DNA of 64,000 nucleotides from contig NZ_JAUORH010000001.1 in assembly GCF_030547425.1 (NCBI RefSeq), positions 1 through 64,000 on the forward strand, given 5' to 3'. This DNA is from Tenacibaculum sp. 1_MG-2023. Lineage in GTDB: Bacteria; Bacteroidota; Bacteroidia; Flavobacteriales; Flavobacteriaceae. Positions within the stretch are counted from its first letter, which is position 1, and each line of letters starts with the position of its first letter. The notes beneath the pieces are model-generated. The model saw only the letters and a list, made by a program, of their open reading frames with translations, searched no databases and had not been told where the DNA came from. Below are positions 8,954-17,988 of the stretch, one piece after another. Made by a program: the position numbers and the translations under genes.

Positions 8954-10294
8954 TTAATTGATATTTCCCATTATTTTTCTATGCAAACGAATAGCATACC
9001 CATCAGATAAGCCTGCAACGTAACTAGAAATTTGCATAATTCTATCATATAAATTTTCTTTGTTCTGTTGGTATTCTTGTGGTATTAAGTTCAGTACTAA
9101 TTTATCATAGTTAGATTGTTTACTGTCAAACTTATTATTTAAAGCCGTTACAAAAACATCTAGAAGGTCTGCTATGATTTTATATCCTGCAACTTCTTTT
9201 TCAACAACCTCTTTACTTCTGTAAATTTTATCAACACTTAATTTAATTATATCATTAATCTGAGCTTCATATTTACATTTATCCAATAAACCTTTATCAA
9301 ATGTCCCTTTTAAAATAACTTCTTCATTATCTAAAAATATAGCTACTGCTTCGTTAATTAACACTCCTATGGCTAAAGCGCGTAGATAACTTACACGGTC
9401 TTTTGTATGTTGCAATGAATGATATTTCTTGCTATCAATGGTGTCTTTCACCAATTTAATCATATACTCTAAGGCATAATCTTCTTCAATTAAACCTAGA
9501 TTGATACCATCTTCAAAATCAATGATTGTATAACAAATATCGTCAGCTGCTTCAACTAAGTATGCTAATGGATGTCGGTAGTAAGAAATTCCTCCAGATT
9601 CTTTTTTTAATAAACCTAAATCTTGTGCTACATCTAAAAAAGCTTCTTTTTCTGACTGAAAAAAGCCATATTTTTTATCTACTATGTGATTGGTAGGTTT
9701 CTTTGGTAAACTCTCTTTAGGGTACTTTAAAAAAGCTCCTAGGGTTGCATACGATAAACGTAAACCTCCTTTAATTCCTTCTCTATTTTCTGTGAGAATT
9801 TTAAATCCGTTGGCATTTCCTTCAAAATCTATTAGGTCTTGGTATTCTGAATCGGTTAATTGATTTTTATACTGAAGCCCTTTTCCTGTTTTAAAATACT
9901 CTCCAATCGCTTTTTCTCCTGAATGTCCAAATGGCGGATTCCCAATATCATGCATTACAGATGCAGCAGCTACAATCGCTCCAAAATCGTTAAAAGTATA
10001 TCCTAACTCTTTTAAATGTGGATGACGTTCTAACAGCTCCTTACCTACTCTTCGTCCCAATGTACGCCCTACAACCGATACTTCTAAACTGTGGGTTAAA
10101 CGTGTATGAACAAAATCAGTTTTTGATAATGGAATTACCTGTGTTTTGTCTTGTAAGCTGCGAAAAGCCGATGAAAATATAATTCTATCAAAATCTACCT
10201 CAAAACCTAAACGAGTTTCATCTTGTTTTGCACGTTCACGTTTTTGGGTATCACCAAAACGTTTTAAAGAAAGGAGTTGTTCCCAGTTCATCAT
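8954..10294 (-). CDS. dgt: deoxyguanosinetriphosphate triphosphohydrolase
   Basis: 446-aa HD-domain dNTPase that hydrolyses dGTP (or other dNTPs) to the nucleoside and triphosphate, controlling dNTP pools. HD metal ligands are seen as RLTHSLE (His68), MHDIGNPPFGHSGE (His115, Asp116, His124) and the later Asp in VEAADDICYT. SSAFRSLQDKTQV near 41-53 is the conserved N-terminal nucleotide-binding part. The length fits the Bacteroidota dGTPase. It lies in a minus-strand run with nrdA, nrdB and trxA, all acting on deoxynucleotide supply. The start codons at 10294 and 10291 are both ATG; either is possible. Confidence 0.93.
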   Translation of the reverse strand: MMNWEQLLSLKRFGDTQKRERAKQDETRLGFEVDFDRIIFSSAFRSLQDKTQVIPLSKTDFVHTRLTHSLEVSVVGRTLGRRVGKELLERHPHLKELGYTFNDFGAIVAAASVMHDIGNPPFGHSGEKAIGEYFKTGKGLQYKNQLTDSEYQDLIDFEGNANGFKILTENREGIKGGLRLSYATLGAFLKYPKESLPKKPTNHIVDKKYGFFQSEKEAFLDVAQDLGLLKKESGGISYYRHPLAYLVEAADDICYTIIDFEDGINLGLIEEDYALEYMIKLVKDTIDSKKYHSLQHTKDRVSYLRALAIGVLINEAVAIFLDNEEVILKGTFDKGLLDKCKYEAQINDIIKLSVDKIYRSKEVVEKEVAGYKIIADLLDVFVTALNNKFDSKQSNYDKLVLNLIPQEYQQNKENLYDRIMQISSYVAGLSDGYAIRLHRKIMGNIN

Positions 10295-10320
10295 TCGTAA
10301 ATAAAATTTTGTCGAAAATA

Positions 10321-10350
10321 CAAAAAAGAGAAGCCTTTTTGACTTCTCTT
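10321..10350 (-). terminator. terminator after the unknown gene 10364-11035
   Basis: On the minus strand AAGAGAAG, a 9-base loop, CTTCTCTT and a T run (10326-10350 plus tail). It is almost identical to the terminator at 11330-11358. Confidence 0.85.
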
Positions 10351-10363
10351 AATTAATTATTCA

Positions 10364-11035
10364 TTACGCTATTTTCCAAAGTGATTTAACCTCTCTTGCA
10401 GTTTCTTTAATTTCTTCTAAAAAGAGAAACTTATTATTTGGTGAAGAAATCATTCTTCCATCAAAAACATCTAAAGAAAAACATAATTCTGGTAGAACAT
10501 TGGCTTCATACTCTTTTTCTATTACCTTTAAATATTCCTCTATTAAAAAAGCAACTTTTTGAGAATCTTTTAAACTAAAAATATTTCTTTTAGAAATATG
10601 AATCTTAACTCCTCCTATATATTTCTCACCATTATACTCCATCGTAAAAATTACATCAGGAGAAATAAGAATCTCTACACCTTCTATAAAGATTGATTTT
10701 ACTTTAGGTTTCTTTATTATTTGAATTTTATGATTCTTTAAAATACTTGGTATTTTTATTTTCATATACCTCTGAATTGCTTCAATTGATATAGTCTTAT
10801 TCAATACCTGTCTAGGTTTAATAGGTATCTTACTTTTAAGTTTTTCTAATCCTTCAATTGTAGGTTTAAGATCTCCATTATTTACTATTGATTTCTTAAT
10901 ACTCGCTCTTGATGTTTGATATAATGTTATCAAAAACTTATTAGGTTCCTTTTGCTGTCTTATTATCCTTTTCTTTGTTGCTTCTGTTCCTTTTGAAAAG
11001 TCAACAAATTGATTTATTGAAATAAAAAATTCCAT
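10364..11035 (-). CDS. unrecognised protein in the nrd/dgt cluster
   Basis: 223-aa, lysine-rich, soluble-looking protein with no signal peptide or membrane helix. I do not recognise the family. The first about 90 residues are basic and helical (several KK and KKR stretches, LEKLKSKIP), suggesting nucleic-acid contact. The middle is a beta-rich stretch, VEILISPDVIFTMEY (about 119-133) followed by KYIGGVKIHIS, which loosely resembles the PD-x-xK strand pair of restriction-like nucleases. The acidic residue before the lysine is missing, so that reading is weak. It has its own terminator and a long upstream region, unlike its close-packed neighbours, and is richer in A and Ile/Lys codons. This looks like an accessory insertion. 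Confidence 0.7.
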   Translation of the reverse strand: MEFFISINQFVDFSKGTEATKKRIIRQQKEPNKFLITLYQTSRASIKKSIVNNGDLKPTIEGLEKLKSKIPIKPRQVLNKTISIEAIQRYMKIKIPSILKNHKIQIIKKPKVKSIFIEGVEILISPDVIFTMEYNGEKYIGGVKIHISKRNIFSLKDSQKVAFLIEEYLKVIEKEYEANVLPELCFSLDVFDGRMISSPNNKFLFLEEIKETAREVKSLWKIA

Positions 11036-11103
11036 TTTTAATTATTTTTTAAACGATTGTTAATAACTTAATCTGTCTAAAAATCACTACACTACTATTA
11101 AAT

Positions 11104-11126
11104 CATTGTGATTTTTATTAACAATG
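11104..11126. repeat. small inverted repeat upstream of the unknown gene
   Basis: CATTGT (11104-11109) and ACAATG (11121-11126) separated by 11 bases. It could be an operator for the divergent unknown gene, but it is short and AT-rich. Confidence 0.25.
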
Positions 11127-11186
11127 GAAATTTTTCTTGGGAAGAATGTACTTATTTTGGTAGTTTTGAAAAACCAAAAAAGGTAG

Positions 11187-11289
11187 ATGAGACAATCTCA
11201 ATTCTATTTTGTTTTTAAAAAATTTTTAGCCCGCCAAAGCAAAAATTTAAAACTTATACCAAGGGGATATTTCCAATATCCCTTTTTTT
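11187..11289 (+). ncRNA. candidate structured small RNA in the 11036-11375 gap
   Basis: The 340-bp gap upstream of the unknown gene holds three successive stems on the plus strand: TGAGA/TCTCA (11188-11200), AAATTTTT/AAAAATTT (11220-11248, loop rich in C and G) and a perfect terminator at 11264-11289. An open frame of 44 codons from ATG 11187 spans the structures but has no family resemblance. No clean TAnnTTTG was found; the nearest is TATTTTG with one base fewer. Either a small RNA or a tiny ORF is possible. Confidence 0.3.
11264..11289 (+). terminator. plus-strand intrinsic terminator with no upstream plus-strand gene
   Basis: GGGATATT/AATATCCC with loop TCC followed by seven T. The T run is on the plus strand, yet the genes on both sides are minus-strand, so it must end an unannotated plus-strand transcript. 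Confidence 0.8.
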
Positions 11290-11329
11290 GTTTTTTTACT
11301 ATCTCAGCACTTTGTCTTTAATTCTCTTT

Positions 11330-11358
11330 AAAAAGAGAAGCCTTTCGACTTCTCTTTA
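11330..11358 (-). terminator. terminator of nrdA
   Basis: Minus-strand AAAGAGAAG, loop, CTTCTCTTT and T run; arms 11333-11340 and 11348-11356 approximately. It differs from the 10321-10350 terminator by about two loop bases. Confidence 0.85.
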
Positions 11359-11375
11359 TCACTTTTAATTTATAA

Positions 11376-13820
11376 TTAAGATCCACACATTAAACAATCG
11401 TCTGGTCCTTCTGCATTTTTAGAAGCTTCAACCATCGCTTTGAATTCATCTGTACTCATTGGCTTGTCTTCTTCCTTCTTTTCTATATTTAACGTAAACT
11501 GCTTCGCATTTACAGCAGATTTGGTACGTAAATAATACATTCCTGTTTTTAATCCAGATTTCCATGCGTAGAAGTGCATTGAGGTTAACTTCGCATAATC
11601 AGGATCTTGCATAAATAAGTTTAACGATTGAGATTGATCGATAAAGTATCCTCTATGACGTGCCATATCAATAATATCTTTCATACTCATTTCCCAAACG
11701 GTTTTGTATAAATCTTTTAAGTCTTGTGGAATAGCTTCAATATGTTGGATAGATCCGTTTGCACGCATAATATCTTCTTTCATATTGTTATCCCATAAAC
11801 CTAACTCTACTAAATCTTCTAATAAATGTTTATTTACTACAATAAACTCTCCTGATAATACTCTACGTGTGTAGATATTAGAAGTATATGGTTCAAAAGC
11901 TTCATTGTTTCCTAATATTTGAGAGGTAGATGCTGTAGGCATTGGCGCTACTAATAATGAGTTGCGAACTCCATGTTTTTTTACGTTTTTTCGTAGTTTT
12001 TCCCAATCCCAACGACCGCTCAACTCATCGTCTTTGATTCCCCACATATTGTGTTGGAATTCTCCTTGTGACATTGGCGAACCTTCATAAGTTGAATAGG
12101 CTCCTTTTGTTTTAGCAACTTCCATTGATGAGGTTACAGCTGCAAAATATAGAGTCTCGAAAATTTCTTGATTAAGCTTCTTCGCCTCTTCTGAGGTAAA
12201 TGGTAAACGTAACATAATAAAAGCGTCTGCTAACCCTTGAATTCCTAATCCTACCGGACGGTGACGATAATTAGAGTTTTCTGCTTCTTTTACAGGGTAA
12301 TAGTTACGATCAATTACTGTATCTAAATTTCTAATAACCTTTTTAGTTACTTTAAATAACTTTTTGTGGTCAAAAAACTTATTTCCATTCTCATCTTCAG
12401 CAACAAACATTGGTATTGCAATAGAAGCTAGGTTACATACTGCTACTTCATCATCAGCAGTATACTCCATAATCTCAGTACATAAATTCGAAGAACGGAT
12501 TGTTCCTAAATTCTTTTGATTTGACTTACGGTTTGCAGCATCTTTATATAACATGTACGGAGTACCTGTTTCTATTTGTGATTCTAAGATTTTTTCCCAT
12601 AAATCACGTGCTTTAATGGTTTTTCTTCCTTTACCAGCTGCTTCATAACTTGTATACAAACGCTCAAATTCTTCACCATATGTGTCATATAAATGAGGAC
12701 ACTCGTGTGGACACATTAACGTCCAGTCAGCATCTTCTTGTACGCGTTTCATAAATAAATCTGAAATCCACATAGCATAGAATAAATCACGTGCACGCAT
12801 TTCTTCTTTACCATGGTTTTTCTTTAAATCTAAGAAATCGTAAATATCAGCATGCCAAGGTTCTAAATACATTGCGAAAGAACCTTTACGTTTTCCTCCT
12901 CCTTGATCTACATAACGTGCTGTATCGTTAAATACACGTAGCATAGGTACAATTCCGTTTGAAGTTCCATTAGTACCTGCAATATAACTTCCTGTAGCAC
13001 GGATATTATGAATAGATAAACCTATACCCCCTGCAGATTGTGAAATTTTAGCTGTCTGCTTTAACGTATCATAAATCCCATCAATACTATCATCTTGCAT
13101 TTGTAGTAAAAAACAAGATGACATTTGTGGTTTTGGTGTACCTGAATTGAATAACGTTGGTGTTGCATGAGTAAAGTATTTTTTACTCATTAATTCGTAT
13201 GTAGCAATTGCTTCGTCTATATCTTCTTTATGAATCCCTATAGCAACACGCATTAACATTTGTTGTGGACGTTCAACAATGTTTCCGTTTAGCTTTAATA
13301 AATAAGATCTTTCTAACGTTTTAAAACCAAAATAATCGTAGTTAAAATCACGACTGTAGATAATTGTCGAGTCTAATTTATCGGCATTATCCATAATAAT
13401 TTTATACACATCATCTGATAATAAAGGAGCTTTATTTCCTGTACGTGGATTGATGTATTTGTATAAATCGGTCATTGTATCCGAAAACGATTTTTTGGTG
13501 TTCTTATGTAAGTTAGATACGGCAATTCTCGCTGCTAATTTCGCATAATCGGGGTGTGCAGTTGTCATTGTAGCAGCAATTTCTGCCGCTAAATTATCTA
13601 ATTCAGAAGTAGTTACCCCATCATACAGTCCTTCAATAACACGCATTGCTACTTTTACTGGATCAACAATCTTGTTTAATCCATAACACATTTTTCTAAC
13701 CCTTGCTGTGATTTTATCGAACATCACAGGCTCTTTTCTGCCGTCTCTTTTTACTACATACATATTGATATTGGTTTTTTGGTTAATAGCGTCGTCAAAA
13801 CATAGTTGTTTAGACAACAT
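11376..13820 (-). CDS. nrdA: ribonucleoside-diphosphate reductase alpha subunit (class Ia)
   Basis: 814-aa large subunit that reduces NDPs to dNDPs. An ATP-cone regulatory domain starts at [13 protein letters not shown] (22-34). The catalytic barrel contains [11 protein letters not shown] with the conserved Asn-x-Cys-x-Glu, and the C-terminal swinging pair is Cys809/Cys812 in DDCLMCGS, reduced by thioredoxin. Both ATG 13820 and ATG 13763 (20 codons in) are possible starts. Many flavobacterial homologues begin near the second ([12 protein letters not shown]), so the first 19 residues may be untranslated. It follows nrdB by 115 bp on the same strand and has its own terminator. Confidence 0.95.
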   Translation of the reverse strand: MLSKQLCFDDAINQKTNINMYVVKRDGRKEPVMFDKITARVRKMCYGLNKIVDPVKVAMRVIEGLYDGVTTSELDNLAAEIAATMTTAHPDYAKLAARIAVSNLHKNTKKSFSDTMTDLYKYINPRTGNKAPLLSDDVYKIIMDNADKLDSTIIYSRDFNYDYFGFKTLERSYLLKLNGNIVERPQQMLMRVAIGIHKEDIDEAIATYELMSKKYFTHATPTLFNSGTPKPQMSSCFLLQMQDDSIDGIYDTLKQTAKISQSAGGIGLSIHNIRATGSYIAGTNGTSNGIVPMLRVFNDTARYVDQGGGKRKGSFAMYLEPWHADIYDFLDLKKNHGKEEMRARDLFYAMWISDLFMKRVQEDADWTLMCPHECPHLYDTYGEEFERLYTSYEAAGKGRKTIKARDLWEKILESQIETGTPYMLYKDAANRKSNQKNLGTIRSSNLCTEIMEYTADDEVAVCNLASIAIPMFVAEDENGNKFFDHKKLFKVTKKVIRNLDTVIDRNYYPVKEAENSNYRHRPVGLGIQGLADAFIMLRLPFTSEEAKKLNQEIFETLYFAAVTSSMEVAKTKGAYSTYEGSPMSQGEFQHNMWGIKDDELSGRWDWEKLRKNVKKHGVRNSLLVAPMPTASTSQILGNNEAFEPYTSNIYTRRVLSGEFIVVNKHLLEDLVELGLWDNNMKEDIMRANGSIQHIEAIPQDLKDLYKTVWEMSMKDIIDMARHRGYFIDQSQSLNLFMQDPDYAKLTSMHFYAWKSGLKTGMYYLRTKSAVNAKQFTLNIEKKEEDKPMSTDEFKAMVEASKNAEGPDDCLMCGS

Positions 13821-13870
13821 GTAAAATGTTAATACTAGTTTGTTTCTTTTTGAAACGATTATAATGCTAA

Positions 13871-13888
13871 AGCACTGGAAAAAGTGCT
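13871..13888 (-). other. hairpin in the nrdB-nrdA spacer
   Basis: AGCACT/AGTGCT with a 6-base loop, without a real T run. It could be a weak attenuator or an mRNA-stability element between nrdB and nrdA. No NrdR boxes were recognised here or upstream of nrdB. Confidence 0.3.
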
Positions 13889-13935
13889 CTAGCTGAGTAA
13901 TACTGCATGTAGGGGAAATAGCAGTTTATTGGTTC

Positions 13936-14907
13936 CTAAAAATCTGCATCAAAGCTGATGCTTCCTGTACCACCAGATTTTACTCCGGCTTTTTGGTACT
14001 CTGATACTCTTTTTTCAAAGAAGTTAGTTTTCCCTTCCAATGAAATCATTTCCATGAAATCAAATGGATTGGTAGACTCGTACTCTTTTTCACATCCAAA
14101 TTCTAAAAGTAGTCTATCGGTAACATACTCTAAATATTGTGTCATTAACGTAGCATTCATACCTATTAAACTCACAGGTAAAGATTCGGTAATAAACTCT
14201 CTTTCAATATTTAAAGCAGAAATAATAATTTCTTTAATTCTTTCTTTTGGCACTTTATTTACTAAGTGATTGTTGTGTAAGTGTACAGCAAAATCACAGT
14301 GCATACCCTCGTCACGAGAAATTAACTCGTTTGAGAATGTTAATCCAGGTAATAATCCACGCTTCTTTAACCAAAAAATTGAACAAAACGATCCTGAAAA
14401 GAAAATTCCTTCAACTGCTGCAAAAGCAATTAAACGCTCAGCAAACGAATCAGATTCTATCCACTTTAATGCCCAATCTGCTTTCTTTTTTATGGCAGGA
14501 AAAACATCAATTGCTTTAAACAACTTGTCTTTCTCTTCTTCATCCTTAATATACGTGTCAATTAATAATGAATACGTTTCAGAATGAATATTCTCCATCA
14601 TGATTTGAAAACCATAAAAGAATTTTGCTTCTGAATATTGAACTTCATTTACAAAGTTTTCCGCTAAGTTTTCGTTTACAATTCCATCAGATGCCGCAAA
14701 AAATGCTAAAACATGCTTAATAAAGTAACGTTCATCGTCTGTTAATTTAGAATTCCAATCCGTTAAGTCTGAATGTAAGTCAATTTCTTCTGCAGTCCAA
14801 AAACATGCTTGTTGCTTTTTATACCATTCCCATAAGTCGTTATGTTGAATTGGAAAAATTACAAATCTGTCTTTATTTTCTTGTAAAATTGGTTCAATCG
14901 ATGCCAT
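13936..14907 (-). CDS. nrdB: ribonucleoside-diphosphate reductase beta subunit (class Ia)
   Basis: 323-aa radical-generating subunit with a di-iron centre and tyrosyl radical. The segment [13 protein letters not shown] places Glu105, His108 and Tyr112 with the spacing of E. coli Glu115/His118/Tyr122, so a stable Tyr radical is expected. Asp43 in [10 protein letters not shown] is the first-sphere carboxylate. [14 protein letters not shown] and [13 protein letters not shown] supply the second ligand set. The ATG at 14907 is preceded by an A-rich leader. It is upstream of nrdA on the minus strand and downstream of trxA. Confidence 0.96.
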   Translation of the reverse strand: MASIEPILQENKDRFVIFPIQHNDLWEWYKKQQACFWTAEEIDLHSDLTDWNSKLTDDERYFIKHVLAFFAASDGIVNENLAENFVNEVQYSEAKFFYGFQIMMENIHSETYSLLIDTYIKDEEEKDKLFKAIDVFPAIKKKADWALKWIESDSFAERLIAFAAVEGIFFSGSFCSIFWLKKRGLLPGLTFSNELISRDEGMHCDFAVHLHNNHLVNKVPKERIKEIIISALNIEREFITESLPVSLIGMNATLMTQYLEYVTDRLLLEFGCEKEYESTNPFDFMEMISLEGKTNFFEKRVSEYQKAGVKSGGTGSISFDADF

Positions 14908-15155
14908 GCTTTTTAAGCTCTTTTTAGTGTGTTATTTTTTATTCCCTGAGATAGAAACAAAGATTGGAAAAATTGCTAAATTCTGAAAGCTATACTTATT
15001 CACAAATCCCTTGAAGTTTTTAACAAATTACTTTTCCTTCTTCAATTTACAACATTTTTATGTTTTTACAAAAACTTTAAAATCAATACTTTAAAATTTA
15101 AAAAAACGCTTGATAAGTGATACTCACTGAGTTTCTTATTTTGTGTTTTTACATA

Positions 15156-15185
15156 AAAAAAGTGACACAAAATGTGTCACTTTTT
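15156..15185. terminator. terminator of trxA in the 305-bp trxA-nrdB gap
   Basis: AAAAAGTGACACA/TGTGTCACTTTTT with loop AAA, symmetric A and T runs. The rest of the gap (14908-15155) is the AT-rich leader of nrdB; I see no ORF or clear TAnnTTTG in it. Confidence 0.9.
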
Positions 15186-15212
15186 AAACTCTTATATTCT
15201 TCTTTTTTAAGG

Positions 15213-15572
15213 TTATTTTTTAACCTTTAAAACGTCTTCAATTATTTGTTCAATTTGTTTTTTTGGTAACGCTCCATGAGCCATTTGAGGGTCCTCGTTA
15301 GCAGGACAAAATAACATAGAAGGAATGCTTCTTATTCCAAAAGCAGCAGATAATTCTTGTTCAGCTTCTGTATCAATTTTATAAATATTAATTTTTCCTT
15401 CGTACTCTGCACTTAATTCTTCTAAAACAGGAGCAAGTGCTTTACATGGTCCGCACCAATCGGCATAAAAATCAATTACAGCAGGTAGTTCTCCTTCAAA
15501 TTTCCATTCTTTGTTCTCTTCATAGTTAAAAACCTTTTTTAAAAAAGCTTCTTTGTTTAAATTTTCAGTCAT
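15213..15572 (-). CDS. trxA: thioredoxin
   Basis: 119-aa thioredoxin with active site WCGPCK (Cys40, Cys43) and the cis-proline loop RSIPSMLF. It reduces protein disulfides and is the natural electron donor for the ribonucleotide reductase encoded just downstream on the same strand. A terminator separates it from nrdB, so it is probably a separate transcript. A slightly long N-terminus (about 12 extra residues against E. coli TrxA) is common in Bacteroidota. Confidence 0.9.
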   Translation of the reverse strand: MTENLNKEAFLKKVFNYEENKEWKFEGELPAVIDFYADWCGPCKALAPVLEELSAEYEGKINIYKIDTEAEQELSAAFGIRSIPSMLFCPANEDPQMAHGALPKKQIEQIIEDVLKVKK

Positions 15573-15683
15573 ATTATTTAAATATTGTAATTAGGTAAAG
15601 GTAGTCGTTTTTATTTCAATAGGTTTACAAGGCTGTTTTTGTTAAAATCGTCTTAAAATCAATAGCTATGATTGTTTTTATTC

Positions 15684-15691
15684 TAACTTTG
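15684..15691 (+). promoter_or_regulatory. -7 element of the prolyl oligopeptidase gene
   Basis: TAACTTTG, 24 bases before ATG 15716. It lies inside the longer ORF from 15668 and so argues for the start at 15716. Confidence 0.55.
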
Positions 15692-15715
15692 GTCAAATTA
15701 ACCAATTTTTTAATC

Positions 15716-17875
15716 ATGAAAAAAATCCTTCTTCCAATTATTTGTGCAGGAACAATTTTAGTTTCTTGTAAAGAAGAAAAGCAACCTAAAAACAATATTA
15801 GTGTGAACTATCCAGAAACAGCTAAAAAACCTGTTGTAGATGAATATTTTGATACAAAAGTAACCGATAACTATCGTTGGTTAGAAGACGATAGAAGTGA
15901 CGAAACTGAAGCTTGGGTAAAAGCAGAAAATGAAGTTACTTTTGATTACTTAGACAAAATTCCATATCGCGAGCAATTAAAAAATCGTTTATCTGAATTA
16001 TGGAACTACGAAAAAGTAGGGACTCCATTTAAAGAAGGTGATTATACTTATTTTTATAAAAACAACGGGCTACAAAACCAATATGTTTTATATAGAAAAG
16101 ATAAAGACGGTAAAGAAGAGGTTTTCTTAGACCCTAATACGTTTGCTGAAGACGGAACAACGTCGTTAGGTTCTGTAAGTTTTACCAAAGACGGAAAAAC
16201 TGTAGCCTATGCAATTTCTGAAGGAGGAAGTGATTGGAGAAAGGTTATTATAATGGATGCTGAAACTAAAGAAATAAAAGAAGATACTTTAGTAGATGTA
16301 AAATTCTCAGGAATTGCTTGGAAAGGAAACGAAGGCTTTTACTATTCTAGTTATGATAAACCTAAAGGAAGTGAATTATCTGCAAAAACAGATCAACATA
16401 AATTATACTTCCATAAGTTAGGAACCCCGCAAAGTTCTGATGAGATTATTTTTGGAGCTACTCCAGAAGAAAAACACCGTTATGTTGGTGGGTATTTAAC
16501 AGAAGATAACAACTACTTATTAGTATCTGCTTCTACCTCAACTTCTGGAAACAAGTTATTCATTAAGGATTTAACAAACTCTAATAGCAAACTAACACCT
16601 ATCATTGACAATTTTGATAGCGATACTGGTGTAATTGATAGCAAAGGAAGTAAGCTATACTTAATAACTAACTTAAATGCACCTAACAAAAAAATTGTTA
16701 CTGTAGATGCTTCAAATCCTACACCAGAAAACTGGGTAGATTTTATTCCTGAAACAGAAAATGTACTATCTCCATCAACAGGAGCTGGATACTTCTTTGC
16801 AAAGTATATGGTAGATGCTGTTTCAAAAGTAGTACAATATGATTTCGACGGAAAACTAATCCGTGAAGTAAAATTACCAGGAGTAGGAACTGCTGGTGGT
16901 TTCGGTGGAAAAACTGACGCTAAAGAATTATATTTCTCTTTTACCAACTACAACACCCCAGGTTCATCATACAAGTTCAATCCAGAAGATGGAACCTATG
17001 AATTATACTGGAAGCCTGCTATTTCATTCAACTCAGATGATTATGAAAGCAAGCAAGTATTTTACAGTTCAAAAGACGGAACGAAAGTTCCTATGATTAT
17101 CACTTATAAAAAAGGGTTAGAACTAAACGGTAAAAATCCAACTATTTTATATGGTTACGGAGGATTCAATGTAAGTTTAACACCTAGCTTTAGTATTGCC
17201 AATGCAGTTTGGATGGAACAAGGTGGTGTATATGCTGTACCAAACTTACGTGGTGGTGGTGAATATGGTAAAAAATGGCACGATGCAGGTACACAGTTAA
17301 AAAAACAAAATGTTTTTGATGATTTTATTGCTGCTGCTGAATACCTAATTAAAGAAAATTATACTTCTTCTGATTATTTAGCAATTAGAGGAGGATCAAA
17401 CGGAGGTTTATTAGTAGGAGCTACGATGACACAACGTCCTGATTTAATGAAAGTAGCTTTACCTGCAGTAGGCGTGTTAGATATGTTACGTTACCACACA
17501 TTTACAGCTGGAGCAGGTTGGGCTTATGACTACGGAACTTCTGAACAAAGCAAAGAAATGTTTGAATACTTAAAAGGATATTCACCAGTACACAATGTAA
17601 AAGAAGGAACTCAATATCCTGCAACTATGGTAACTACTGGTGATCATGATGATCGTGTAGTACCAGCTCATAGTTTTAAATTTGCTGCTGAATTACAAGA
17701 GAAACAACAAGGAAACAACCCTGTTTTAATTAGAATTGAAACCAATGCGGGTCACGGAGCAGGAACTCCTGTAGCAAAAACTATTGAACAATACTCTGAT
17801 ATTTTTGGCTTTACATTATTTAACATGGGGTTTGAATCGTTACCAAATGCACCAAAATCTAAAATAAAAAGTTAA
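15716..17875 (+). CDS. prolyl oligopeptidase family lipoprotein (S9A)
   Basis: 719-aa serine peptidase that cleaves short peptides after proline. The start at 15716 gives a signal peptide with lipobox LVSC (Cys18), so it is anchored in an envelope membrane. An N-terminal beta-propeller is followed by the alpha/beta-hydrolase domain. Ser561 lies in RGGSNGG, the acid in [11 protein letters not shown] (about residue 645), and His680 in NAGHGAG. All three triad members are in the canonical order and near canonical positions. The next gene is another secreted peptidase, separated by a terminator. Confidence 0.93.
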   Translation: MKKILLPIICAGTILVSCKEEKQPKNNISVNYPETAKKPVVDEYFDTKVTDNYRWLEDDRSDETEAWVKAENEVTFDYLDKIPYREQLKNRLSELWNYEKVGTPFKEGDYTYFYKNNGLQNQYVLYRKDKDGKEEVFLDPNTFAEDGTTSLGSVSFTKDGKTVAYAISEGGSDWRKVIIMDAETKEIKEDTLVDVKFSGIAWKGNEGFYYSSYDKPKGSELSAKTDQHKLYFHKLGTPQSSDEIIFGATPEEKHRYVGGYLTEDNNYLLVSASTSTSGNKLFIKDLTNSNSKLTPIIDNFDSDTGVIDSKGSKLYLITNLNAPNKKIVTVDASNPTPENWVDFIPETENVLSPSTGAGYFFAKYMVDAVSKVVQYDFDGKLIREVKLPGVGTAGGFGGKTDAKELYFSFTNYNTPGSSYKFNPEDGTYELYWKPAISFNSDDYESKQVFYSSKDGTKVPMIITYKKGLELNGKNPTILYGYGGFNVSLTPSFSIANAVWMEQGGVYAVPNLRGGGEYGKKWHDAGTQLKKQNVFDDFIAAAEYLIKENYTSSDYLAIRGGSNGGLLVGATMTQRPDLMKVALPAVGVLDMLRYHTFTAGAGWAYDYGTSEQSKEMFEYLKGYSPVHNVKEGTQYPATMVTTGDHDDRVVPAHSFKFAAELQEKQQGNNPVLIRIETNAGHGAGTPVAKTIEQYSDIFGFTLFNMGFESLPNAPKSKIKS

Positions 17876-17922
17876 AAACTGTAACATTTTTATAAAAACT
17901 AAATCTTATTAGAAGTAAATTT

Positions 17923-17957
17923 ACTACCTCGAGGCAAAATCCTCGAGGTAGTTTGTT
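17923..17957 (+). terminator. terminator after the prolyl oligopeptidase gene
   Basis: Perfect 12-bp arms ACTACCTCGAGG/CCTCGAGGTAGT (17923-17934, 17941-17952), loop CAAAAT, then TTGTT. The T tract is short. Confidence 0.75.
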
Positions 17958-17988
17958 AAAATTAAGATTCATTCAAAAAACATTAAAA

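Noticed and set aside
13958..14587. Overlapping plus-strand ORFs of 90-105 codons over nrdB
   Set aside because: Antisense shadows of a well-identified gene.
17953..17988. Longer start for the M13 peptidase
   Set aside because: The codon is TTG at the edge of the upstream terminator stem; ATG 17989 gives a proper lipoprotein signal.
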